22,849 nucleotides of DNA from Microcaldota archaeon (GCA_021823425.1 JAKANX010000003.1:1-22849); one strand, 5' to 3'. Counted from the first letter of the stretch, positions 16,601 through 21,612 are shown. Made by a program: numbers and translations. Notes: generated from the letters alone by a model not told the origin.

Positions 16601-17540
16601 CTTCTTCATTTCGCCAACGGACACGTTCCCGGTGGTAATGAATCCGGGCGACATACGCAACTTCCCGGCCAACATAAAATACATCATAGGCGGGGCCGCG
16701 AGCCTTCCGCCGAGTGTGACAATCACGCTCATGGGAATAACGAACGCGGTGCTTTCCTGCGGGGGCTCGAACAACGTCACCGACGCGGTGAACGAGCCGA
16801 TAATGCAGAAGGGCGACCTTGTTTCCATAATAGATGCTCCGCTCGCGATGAACCAGAGCGTTTCAATGAACGCGAACGTGACGGTGCGCAACCGGGGCTC
16901 GGGCAACGTGACACTCGCGACGACGCTCAACGTGCGGCTCTACCACTGCCACAGCACGGACCCGGACGACTGCCAGATTTTCAGCTCGAGGAATTACACT
17001 ACCGACCCGCTTCCCGCGGGGCAGGAGGCGCCTTCCGTCCTTACGGACGATTTCACTTGCGCGGGCTACCCGTACATAAGGATCAGCTCTACCGCGAACG
17101 CCGGGTGGGACGCGACTGCCGAGGACCCGATTGACTTTGCGAACAACAACGACAGCAAGCTCGTGCGCTGCTCCATGAACAGGTGCGAGATAAGCGGGCC
17201 GCTCGAAATGAGGCTTCCTGGCCCGTACACGTTCATGGCGACCTGCTTTGACGGGGAGAACCACACCGTGGACTGCGGAGGGCCGGACGGGATGCTGGAT
17301 ATTTACGGCTTCAACTGGACCTACGCGCCCGGGCCGCAGGACGCGAGCAGCTTCGTGTATTACATAATGGGAGGGATGTCCGGCTCCGCGAACGAGAACA
17401 GCACGATTGAGGTGCAGAACATAATCGCGAACGGCACGCTCTCTATAACCGCAGCGGCAAAGGTGAGGGAGTTCAACCAGGCGATAAACTGCACGCACGC
17501 GGTCAAGGCGTACGGGAACCCGTGCGTGCTCCACATCTGA
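13602..17540 (+). CDS. 1312-residue secreted protein with two families of Ig-like repeats
   Basis: The frame is open from 13386, but ATG 13602 is the right start. It lies 2 nt after the previous stop, follows GGGGAGGAG, and opens a signal peptide (MMKNALGFALLLLLVCPGFA). After a Cys-containing N-terminal domain (about 1-250) come one B-type module (about 250-365), four A-type modules of about 92 residues with four Cys each (about 366-732), and three more B-type modules (about 732-1070, each starting at a Cys). Then comes a CARDB-like segment (SMNANVTVRNRGSGNVTL…) and a Cys-rich C-terminal domain ending CVLHI. Many N-X-S/T sequons are present. There is no C-terminal TM, so it is probably released or attached through partners. 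A surface or adhesin-like role is inferred. Confidence 0.85.
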   Translation: MMKNALGFALLLLLVCPGFAGTHSYSSSDGLLSMTTDITVNPSAGYFPASPARGSMANLTLSLPTAYFSNTNARLHVAGYGLNPSTIGTLSAINFLFDGPTYDAFVGWYNGCGYTTTGGQAHCVSIDPNYGSCSCVIANPGLSQAMQSTYVNKDKVYQFSGPAYLVGVCKGFWYVNGTYAGPANTTSPALYQFTVPSNMQGSIYNLNVEVRFQCAFGAEEIYANAGSYNIYLYNAATSFSDFYPINVTAQCVDNASIRIDSITDPINLNSQTNGQATVTMAIRNNGTVPMAINSITPSTGTYTGLNIGLPYTLAPGASVTVTGTYAYGGTLTSPTSITWYASASGTMCGNPASFTATAITTVNPPSGPVCSYFYFSPGGPLAAPASTTLLWSALRASSATLTCTNPVPYTNLQVTVPTSSLGFNFNAAQTGAESCTLTLTNSTSGLSSTCAASVQVNAAAPTCSASWSPPGPITAPGSSTLSWSAVGTVTSLARSCTGPIPSGLTSVSFPTGSQPYNFAVGQTGTENCIFTVGGPGGSNTCSAALTINAPTNPTCSISWAPPGPLTAPASGTVSWASALASSASLSCTAPIPYSLNPAPVPNGNHGFNFNATQTGAESCTLTVTNSTSGLTGSCSATLTVSAPAAATCNARWSPPGPLTTPNASNFIWNSANAVSANRVCAGPIPSSGAVGISGTDPFNFGISQVGTETCTVTFTSPGGNAVCGASLALNSPCMDAAIMTLTATDPIYVNGSAQAHITLTLTNTGNATAAVPNAASITVAGGTFAPGASVSFPLTVAANGGSVSIPGVYTRSGLASTANFSVSGTYGACGTNIPFTARYISNVLCPQHASFSLSATNPINLNGSNQSLITLTLTNTGNVSLSVQGALNITASSGIFAPAAAFPVSLGVGGSAGINGVYTAGAQSSVLFRVNASGAECGIPVAISQATNSSIVVCPVAGIAILGVSEVPIGFVNRSADIVITVINNGTVPMNVTGFKVSPGFFISPTDTFPVVMNPGDIRNFPANIKYIIGGAASLPPSVTITLMGITNAVLSCGGSNNVTDAVNEPIMQKGDLVSIIDAPLAMNQSVSMNANVTVRNRGSGNVTLATTLNVRLYHCHSTDPDDCQIFSSRNYTTDPLPAGQEAPSVLTDDFTCAGYPYIRISSTANAGWDATAEDPIDFANNNDSKLVRCSMNRCEISGPLEMRLPGPYTFMATCFDGENHTVDCGGPDGMLDIYGFNWTYAPGPQDASSFVYYIMGGMSGSANENSTIEVQNIIANGTLSITAAAKVREFNQAINCTHAVKAYGNPCVLHI
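14700..15797 (+). repeat. Four A-type Ig-like modules inside the secreted giant protein
   Basis: Approximate units A1 14700-14981, A2 14982-15254, A3 15255-15529, A4 15530-15797. Each opens with a Cys then (W/Y)(S/A)PPGP or similar, has a central Cys before (N/G)P(V/I)P, a G(A/T)E(S/N/T)C strand and a final Cys. A1 matches A3 (AESCTLT…TNSTSGL) and A2 matches A4 (GTE(N/T)C…PGG), so the tandem probably arose by doubling a two-module block. A 29-bp stretch is identical at 14886-14914 and 15438-15466, exactly 552 bp (184 codons) apart. Confidence 0.8.
15797..16810 (+). repeat. Three B-type beta modules (a fourth copy lies at 14351-14691)
   Basis: Units of about 110-118 residues begin at Cys (15798, 16134 and 16462 approximately). 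They carry the pattern L-x-A-(T/N)-(D/N)-PI-x-(V/L)-NGS/NSQ, then TLTNTGN or RNNGT/INNGT, then FAPG/LAPG and a closing YTxG strand. The copy at 14351-14691 (DPINLNSQ … RNNGTVPM … LAPGASV) precedes the A modules. The pattern resembles the CARDB/DUF11 class of archaeal surface-protein beta domains. Confidence 0.65.
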
Positions 17541-17566
17541 ATAGGATGCGCATGCAGAACGAAAGC

Positions 17567-18793
17567 TCAGCTTTCGGATATTATCTCGAATATCTCGTCC
17601 TCGCTTAGCGAGAGCGACGAGAGCACGTCCTTGATGTAGGCGGTCGCCTCGTTCTCGTCGTAAAGCGCCCTTATCTTCTTCGCGAGGCCGAGCGCGTATT
17701 CCATCCTCTTGGCGCGCAGCAGGCCGTAGAGCAGCACGGAAAGCTCGGAGTCGTGCTGGCCCATTGAAAGCTTGGATTTTATGCGCCCTGCGTCCCCGAA
17801 GCCCGCGAGCAGCTGGTCCGAGGGCTCCAGCGCCTTGCCGGACTTGCGCGCAAGCCCGACCTTGGCGAGCGCGTCCATTATCCCTCCTAGTGATTTTGAG
17901 AAATTCCCGGTTTCCTTGGCGACGCGCGAGAGCTCGCACGCCTCGTCCAGGGCCTCTAGCTTGCGCAGCGGAAGCACGATTAGCGCCTTGAAGCTCTCCC
18001 GGTCGTAGGTCGAGGCGATTATCTCGCGCCTGTACCTTCCCACGAGCATGCGCGTGTAAACCGGGAGAAGGGGCAGCTCCAGCCTTCCTTCGGACAGGCT
18101 GGCCTTCACAAGGGACTTGGATTCCGAGTTCAGGCCGCGCACGAAGAACACGAGCAGCGACTCCCACTTGGACTGGTTGGAGGAAAGACCGAGCTGCGCG
18201 GAAAATTCGCGGTCCTCGAACACCTTGAAATATATTGAACGAAGGTAAAGGGCGAGGAGCGACTCCGCGTCCTTGTTCCCGTAAGTCTCCTTGAGGCTGT
18301 CCATGAGCGCGTTGTCCAGGGGAAACCCCTTCACGAGATCGAAAATCCGGTAGAGCGCGGGGTCCGGGAAAAGCTCGTACGGGTCGGTCTTTTCCTGCAC
18401 GTAGACCTCCGGCTCCTCTAGCGGGAGATCGAACCTCCATGCGAGCTCGCTGCCCTCCTCGGCCATCTTCTCGCCCGTTGAGACGAACTCCTGCACCGCG
18501 AGCTCCTTCTCGCCCAGAGCGAGGTACACGAGGCCAAGGTAATGGTGCAGCCGCGAGTTTCTCTCGTCCTTCCTTATTCCCGCAATAAGGTATCCTTTGG
18601 CGAGCGCGAGGAACTTGTCCTGCTTGTAGAATTCGTAGAGTTCCATGTAGGAAATCGCGAGGTTGAGCAGGGTGCCTGTGCTCTCGTCCCCGAACTCCCG
18701 CGCCTTCTCGTAGCAGGCCGCCGCGGCCTGCGGGCTGTCCTGGAATTCCAGGCTTCTTGCGGCGTCGTTCCAGATTTCCGCGCTCTCCTTCAT
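17567..18793 (-). CDS. TPR-containing helical protein
   Basis: 408 residues from ATG 18793 (MKESAEIWNDAARSLE). The frame is open 41 codons further upstream, but that part lies in the direct repeat and is found again at the other repeat copy, and a TATA box sits 24.5 nt before 18793. The first 110 residues contain TPR-like helix pairs (AAACYEKAREFGDESTGTLLNLAISYMELYEFY, NSRLHHYLGLVYLALGEKELAVQEF). The rest is helical with no TM, signal or catalytic motif. It is probably a cytosolic scaffold. It is convergent with the giant-protein operon (26-nt gap). The copy of TTGGACGA at 18802-18809 next to its start also occurs several times in the adjoining repeat. Confidence 0.75.
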   Translation of the reverse strand: MKESAEIWNDAARSLEFQDSPQAAAACYEKAREFGDESTGTLLNLAISYMELYEFYKQDKFLALAKGYLIAGIRKDERNSRLHHYLGLVYLALGEKELAVQEFVSTGEKMAEEGSELAWRFDLPLEEPEVYVQEKTDPYELFPDPALYRIFDLVKGFPLDNALMDSLKETYGNKDAESLLALYLRSIYFKVFEDREFSAQLGLSSNQSKWESLLVFFVRGLNSESKSLVKASLSEGRLELPLLPVYTRMLVGRYRREIIASTYDRESFKALIVLPLRKLEALDEACELSRVAKETGNFSKSLGGIMDALAKVGLARKSGKALEPSDQLLAGFGDAGRIKSKLSMGQHDSELSVLLYGLLRAKRMEYALGLAKKIRALYDENEATAYIKDVLSSLSLSEDEIFEIISES

Positions 18794-18811
18794 GCGTGGA
18801 TTTGGACGAGA

Positions 18812-18820
18812 AGGAATAAA
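18812..18820 (-). promoter_or_regulatory. TATA box of the TPR gene, touching the repeat edge
   Basis: Minus-strand TTTTTATTC, centred about 24 nt before ATG 18793. The exact direct repeat begins at 18818, so the promoter straddles the repeat boundary. The other repeat copy has no TATA sequence at the matching place. Confidence 0.5.
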
Positions 18821-18954
18821 AAGAAAATGCAGGGCGACATTTGGACGACCGATATTTCGGCGAACCGAAATATGGTCCATTCGTCGTTGCGACGACGAAT
18901 TGGACGATTCGTCCAAGGCGCCCGCAATTTTTTGAGAAAAAATGCAGGGAGAAG
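18818..18954. repeat. 137-bp direct repeat, left copy (three-hairpin block with tRNA-end motif)
   Basis: Reads identically, base for base, to 20168-20304 (offset 1350). It contains three consecutive inverted repeats. First, GACC/GGTC plus ATATTTCGG/CCGAAATAT with loop CGAA (18847-18877, one bulged G). Second, ATTCGTCGT/ACGACGAAT with loop TGCG (18879-18900). Third, TTGGACGA-T-TCGTCCAA (18900-18916). AAAATGCAGGG occurs at both edges (18824-18834, 18939-18949). The last 12 bp (TGCAGGGAGAAG) equal the 3' end of the nearby tRNA-Leu, but no tRNA follows here. Confidence 0.95.
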
Positions 18955-19025
18955 AGCCCCCTTCCCAGCCTCAGGTACCAAGCCGCTTTTCATCTCGGAG
19001 CGCGGGGCCTACTCTGAGGCAAGAA

Positions 19026-19035
19026 GTATATAAAG
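19026..19035 (+). promoter_or_regulatory. Upstream TATA-like box in the Fic promoter region
   Basis: GTATATAAAG. It lies 28 nt before ATG 19059, which opens a 12-codon frame (MYMTTKYQSIYL, stop 19095-19097). It may drive a short leader ORF or an alternative Fic transcript; neither is established. Confidence 0.35.
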
Positions 19036-19092
19036 CTCTCGTAGAACTTCGAACTTAGATGTATATGACTACAAAGTATCAATCTATTTATT

Positions 19093-19140
19093 TGTAGCCA
19101 TTATGACCACAATTATTATAAATATTAATGATGTAGCCAT
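19093..19140 (+). promoter_or_regulatory. Fic promoter: TATA box framed by two TGTAGCCAT repeats
   Basis: The TATA box TTATAAAT (19116-19123) is centred 24.5 nt before ATG 19144. The 9-bp word TGTAGCCAT occurs at 19093-19101 and 19132-19140, one copy on each side. In addition CTACAAA (19069-19075) and TTTGTAG (19091-19097) form an inverted repeat. The second TGTAGCCAT lies where a bound repressor would block initiation, so these look like operator sites. Confidence 0.45.
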
Positions 19141-19143
19141 ATT

Positions 19144-20058
19144 ATGTCATTCATCGAAAAACAGCGCCACGGGAACGGATTCTACTATTATCTTGTGAAA
19201 AACGTCCGCATTTCGCCAACAAAACTGAAAAAAGTCAGGATTTTCCTTGGCAAAGAAGTTCCGTCGCACGAGAAACTGCAGCAATTGTTCAAAGAAATAG
19301 AAAAGAAAGCGCCGAAGCCATATACTGCGAAACTGTTGCCTAAAGAGGCACTCGCGCGAATCGAGGATCTTCACGCATCTGTGGCAATATACAAGAGTTT
19401 TCCAAATGAGGTGCTTCCTTCGGATTTTCTGGTGCGATTCACCTACAACAGCAATGCGATTGAAGGCAATCCCCTGACATTAAGGCAAACCGCCCTAATT
19501 CTGTCAGATAATATTGCGCCACAAGGAGCCAAAACCGAAGATGTCGTAGAGGTGATGAACGGAAAGGATGCATGGGGATTCGTCAAGGCATATACGGGGC
19601 CCCTAAATGAAAAATTCGTGCAAAGCGTCCAATACGAAATCACTAAGAATACTAAATGCAGGTTGCAGGGGAAATACCGCGATAGCGAGGTGCGGATAGG
19701 CGGCTCGGAATGGAAACCTCCTCAGGCAAAGGAAGTTTCTGCACGGATGAAGAAATTAGTTGCCGAGTATAGCAAACTGAAACGCAATTTGCACCCTGTT
19801 GAGCTGGCGGCATGGATCCACAATTATCTGGTGCGGATACATCCTTTTACGGATGGGAATGGAAGGACTGCCAGATTGGTGATGAACTGGATTCTGCTCA
19901 AGAAGAAGTTTCCCCCTGTAGTGATAAGCGTGCTGAATAAGGAGCGATACTATTATGCGATAGAATCCGCAGATAAGGGGGATGAGAAACCATTCGCGGT
20001 TTTCCTTGCTACGCAGTTGCTGGAGCAATACGCAACTTTGGAGAAAACAGGGGCCTGA
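19144..20058 (+). CDS. Fic/DOC family AMP-transferase, class II (self-inhibited)
   Basis: 304 residues. The catalytic Fic motif HPFTDGNGRTAR (residues 233-244) is complete: His233 is the base, Asp237 binds metal and Arg241/Arg244 bind phosphates. The N-terminal inhibitory motif SNAIEG (103-108), of the [S/T]xxxE[G/N] type, marks a class II Fic protein whose Glu107 would block ATP binding until released. The flap GKYRDSEVRIGG…PP (176-193) is typical. Residues 1-60 (FYYYLVKNVRISP…KVRIFLGKE) are an extra N-terminal region. Fic enzymes transfer AMP (or other groups) to hydroxyl side chains, often as toxins or regulators. No separate antitoxin gene is seen, in keeping with the internal inhibitor. 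Composition is AT-richer than the host. It lies between the 137-bp repeats. Confidence 0.93.
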   Translation: MSFIEKQRHGNGFYYYLVKNVRISPTKLKKVRIFLGKEVPSHEKLQQLFKEIEKKAPKPYTAKLLPKEALARIEDLHASVAIYKSFPNEVLPSDFLVRFTYNSNAIEGNPLTLRQTALILSDNIAPQGAKTEDVVEVMNGKDAWGFVKAYTGPLNEKFVQSVQYEITKNTKCRLQGKYRDSEVRIGGSEWKPPQAKEVSARMKKLVAEYSKLKRNLHPVELAAWIHNYLVRIHPFTDGNGRTARLVMNWILLKKKFPPVVISVLNKERYYYAIESADKGDEKPFAVFLATQLLEQYATLEKTGA

Positions 20059-20173
20059 AAATGCAGTACCTTCAAAAAAGAATCACTAACTTTAGTGAAC
20101 TGGGTCGCGGTTGCGAATCTTCTAAAGTGCATTTCGGACGAAAAAACGTGTTTCTCTCGTAATTGGAAAAAAG
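20058..20173. other. Non-coding block downstream of Fic, similar in size to the hairpin block
   Basis: It begins with AAAATGCAG (20058-20066) and runs 116 bp to the next AAAATGCAGGG (20174), almost the 115 bp between the same motifs in each 137-bp repeat. It also contains hairpins, CACTAA-CT-TTAGTG (near 20086-20099) and TCGC-GGTT-GCGA (near 20105-20116), but its sequence is otherwise different. It could be a diverged or foreign third block, or coincidence. Confidence 0.35.
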
Positions 20174-20304
20174 AAAATGCAGGGCGACATTTGGACGACC
20201 GATATTTCGGCGAACCGAAATATGGTCCATTCGTCGTTGCGACGACGAATTGGACGATTCGTCCAAGGCGCCCGCAATTTTTTGAGAAAAAATGCAGGGA
20301 GAAG
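20168..20304. repeat. 137-bp direct repeat, right copy, overlapping the tRNA-Leu 3' end
   Basis: Second exact copy. Its hairpins lie at 20197-20227, 20229-20250 and 20250-20266, and AAAATGCAGGG at 20174-20184 and 20289-20299. Positions 20293-20304 are the last 12 nt of tRNA-Leu, so the repeat covers the tRNA 3' terminus plus 125 bp of downstream DNA, the usual place of archaeal integration sites. In the tRNA sense the TTTTTT run at 20287-20292 (complement) may also act as its terminator. Confidence 0.95.
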
Positions 20305-20464
20305 GATTTGAACCTTCGTAGCCGCTAGGACACCAGATTGCTTATCCCCTTACTTGCTCCCTTTTGGGGGAGGGTAAGGATAGAAGGAAGGGGAGGGGGC
20401 TTGCCCCCTTCCGTTCCTCTGGACCTTGAGTCTGGCGCGATTGACCGGGCTCCGCCATCCCTGC
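20293..20464 (-). tRNA. tRNA-Leu (CAA) with an 86-nt intron
   Basis: Exon 1 is 20425-20464: acceptor GCAGGGA, TG, D-stem GCG/CGC, anticodon stem CCAGA, then CTCAAG with anticodon CAA. Exon 2 is 20293-20338: A38, stem TCTGG, a long variable arm as in Leu tRNAs, T-arm GAAGG-TTCAAAT-CCTTC, acceptor TCCCTGC and discriminator A. CCA is not encoded. The intron (20339-20424) sits after position 37, the usual archaeal place. It contains a hairpin AGGGGG-CAAG-CCCCCT and a longer stem CCTTAC…GTAAGG with CTCCC/GGGAG inside. I could not draw a perfect bulge-helix-bulge by eye. The 3' end lies inside the 137-bp repeat. Confidence 0.88.
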
Positions 20465-20468
20465 AGAC

Positions 20469-20502
20469 AAACCTCTTAGGGGGCTTCGCCCCCTAGCGGT
20501 TT
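20469..20502. other. Stem-loop just upstream of tRNA-Leu
   Basis: AAACC (20469-20473) pairs with GGTTT (20498-20502), and TAGGGGGC (20477-20484) pairs with GCCCCCTA (20488-20495) with a 3-nt loop. On the plus strand it is followed by a T-run, so it could be a terminator. On the minus strand it would lie 5 nt before the tRNA 5' end, in the precursor leader. The stretch from here to about 20570 otherwise shows no gene. Confidence 0.5.
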
Positions 20503-20576
20503 TTCCTTGATTTCCCCACACCCCCAATTGGTGAAAGTAATCAAGAAAAGGCGTAAATAGGATTAGATGGGAAAAC

Positions 20577-20584
20577 TTTAAAAA
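20577..20584 (+). promoter_or_regulatory. TATA box of candidate small RNA
   Basis: TTTAAAAA within the near-palindrome ACTTTAAAAAGT (20575-20586). Its centre predicts a plus-strand start near 20607, where a 12-bp stem begins (20605). Confidence 0.45.
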
Positions 20585-20604
20585 GTGGAAAAAACCGGAG
20601 GCAA

Positions 20605-20701
20605 ACGGAGGGCAGGGGCCAAACCCAGAGACAAACGCCTGCCCGTCCGTTCCACCGCTGAGCGTGAAGTGGGGAAGCCCCGGCGCAGTCCTCGGAGCCG
20701 G
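20605..20701 (+). ncRNA. Candidate structured RNA (three stems)
   Basis: Stem 1: ACGGA+GGGCAGG (20605-20616) pairs with CCTGCCC (20638-20644) and TCCGT (20646-20650), one bulged G, 21-nt loop. Stem 2: CCAC (20652-20655) with GTGG (20669-20672), containing CGC-TGA-GCG. Stem 3: CCGGC (20680-20684) with GCCGG (20697-20701); GGGG-AAG-CCCC (20671-20681) is an alternative fold. No good ORF covers it. The TATA box position argues for a plus-strand RNA. On the minus strand it would be the 3' UTR of the helical-protein gene, followed by a T-run. I cannot assign a family. Confidence 0.4.
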
Positions 20702-20719
20702 AAGCTTGCCCGCAAACGT

Positions 20720-21028
20720 TCAGGAGACCCTGCGGAGGTCGTCCTCAATTAGCTCGAGGCGCTGGAGGTATTCCTCGGCGTTGGCCTGCGCGAGCGCGAG
20801 GAGCTTTGCGTTCCTCAGCAGGTTGAATATCTGCTCGCGCATCCCCTCCTCGAGGCCGTTCGCCTCGCGGGCGGCGTCGCGCAGCGATCTTCCCATGTCA
20901 ATTACCTGCCTGATCCCCTGCGAGGTGGAGCCGTAGTTCCTGATGGTCATTTCCAGCTCCCACATCATCTTGGTCACCGCTCTCCTTGCGTTTGCGTCCA
21001 TGTCCCCACCCCTTCTTTTCGCATGCAT
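20720..21028 (-). CDS. Small all-helical protein, unknown
   Basis: 102 residues if ATG 21028 is used (MHAKRRGGD…), or 93 from ATG 21001 (MDANARRAVTKMMW). The TATA box CATATATATG (21047-21056) lies 23.5 nt before 21028, so a leaderless start there is possible. A G-rich GGGGTGGGG before 21001 gives the alternative. The protein is predicted to be entirely helical and charged (MMWELEMTIRNYG…RQVIDMGRSLRDAAREANGLEEGMREQIFNLL…LQRLELIEDDLRRVS), without TM or signal, suggesting a small coiled-coil or helical-bundle dimer. It is divergent from the Lrp-type regulator (91 bp between the starts), which may regulate it. Confidence 0.7.
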   Translation of the reverse strand: MHAKRRGGDMDANARRAVTKMMWELEMTIRNYGSTSQGIRQVIDMGRSLRDAAREANGLEEGMREQIFNLLRNAKLLALAQANAEEYLQRLELIEDDLRRVS

Positions 21029-21046
21029 TTGTTATTTCTGTGAGCG

Positions 21047-21056
21047 CATATATATG
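21047..21056 (-). promoter_or_regulatory. TATA box of the small helical-protein gene
   Basis: Palindromic CATATATATG, 23.5 nt from ATG 21028. Separate from the Lrp-gene box at 21091. Confidence 0.45.
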
Positions 21057-21090
21057 TTTTTCAGGTTTTTCTGTTTTTTTGCATATGATT

Positions 21091-21096
21091 TTTAAA
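21091..21096 (+). promoter_or_regulatory. TATA box of the Lrp/AsnC gene
   Basis: TTTAAA, centred 26.5 nt before ATG 21120, predicting a leaderless mRNA. T-rich sequence precedes it. Confidence 0.6.
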
Positions 21097-21119
21097 TTAT
21101 CCTATACATTTGCATAAAC

Positions 21120-21596
21120 ATGGAATACGACTACGACGAAAAGGATGTGGCAATTATCCGCACTCTGGTGTCCAACGCGAGGCTTTCCTGCCGTGAAATC
21201 GCAAAAAGGCTCAAGCTGCACCCCAACACGGTGATTGAGCGCATGGGCAGGATGGAGGAGGCGGGCGTGATAGAGCGCTACTCCGCGATGATAAGCCACG
21301 AGAAGCTGGGCTACGGGGTGACCGCGATGGTGCAGGTGGACGTGGAGGGCAAGACCGACGACGCTCTCAAGAAGATAGCGAAAGTGCCCTACGTGCACGA
21401 GACCTACCGCACCACGGGGGAATACGACGGCATAGCGCTAATTAGGTGCAGGGACATGAATGATTTGGGCAAGGCCACCAACGACATAAACGAGATACAC
21501 GGGGTGCAGCGGGTGAACACCAAAATCGTGCTGGGGAGCTATCCGGGAACCTGCGAGTTCGCCACCGAGCCCGCCACGTCGTTCAAGAAGCTCTGA
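21120..21596 (+). CDS. Lrp/AsnC family transcriptional regulator
   Basis: 158 residues, the normal length for the family. N-terminal helix-turn-helix (DEKDVAIIRTLVSNARLSCREIAKRLKLHPNTVIERMGRMEEAGVIERYSA, first 60 residues or so; recognition helix near HPNTVIERMGRM). C-terminal RAM/effector domain (GVTAMVQVDVEG…VPYVHETYRTTGEYDGIALIRC…VNTKIVLGSY), which in the family binds amino acids or other small molecules and drives octamer assembly. The conserved G-E-Y-D turn is intact. It is divergent from the small helical-protein gene, so autoregulation and control of that neighbour are plausible. The effector cannot be told from sequence. Confidence 0.93.
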   Translation: MEYDYDEKDVAIIRTLVSNARLSCREIAKRLKLHPNTVIERMGRMEEAGVIERYSAMISHEKLGYGVTAMVQVDVEGKTDDALKKIAKVPYVHETYRTTGEYDGIALIRCRDMNDLGKATNDINEIHGVQRVNTKIVLGSYPGTCEFATEPATSFKKL

Positions 21597-21612
21597 TGCC
21601 CAAGCGCAAGAA

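Larger units (their letters stand above)
18955..20304. mobile_element. Putative 1350-bp integrated unit carrying a Fic gene, at a tRNA-Leu 3' end
   Basis: The two 137-bp copies bound a unit whose inner part (about 19030-20170) is clearly more AT-rich than the flanks and carries one gene, the Fic-family protein. Recombination between the copies would release a 1350-bp circle and leave one repeat next to an intact tRNA. No integrase, transposase or Rep gene is present, so movement would need help in trans, or the repeat arose by duplication. The left flank (18955-19025) holds an inverted repeat GCCTCAG (18968-18974)/CTGAGGC (19014-19020) of unknown role. Confidence 0.6.

Noticed and set aside
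16863..18440. Long (525-codon) open frame on the minus strand across the end of the giant gene and the TPR gene
   Set aside because: It is Arg/Ala/Gly-rich as expected from an out-of-frame reading of GC-rich DNA, and overlaps two well-supported genes.
18794..18916. N-terminal extension of the TPR protein through the hairpin block
   Set aside because: The same peptide is open at the other repeat copy, the predicted transcript starts near 18793, and the TATA box lies inside the extension.
18955..20167. Insertion sequence
   Set aside because: There is no transposase frame and no terminal inverted repeats bounding the unit.
18818..20304. CRISPR array
   Set aside because: The repeats are 137 bp, only two exact copies exist, gaps are unequal and one contains a gene; no cas genes are present.
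18818..20304. True integron gene cassette with attC sites
   Set aside because: The structured repeat on both sides of an ORF is cassette-like, but I find no clear GTTRRRY/RYYYAAC core pairs and no integron integrase. Kept only as an analogy.
20342..20527. 61-codon minus-strand ORF
   Set aside because: It lies across the tRNA-Leu exon 1, intron and leader; the tRNA explains the sequence.
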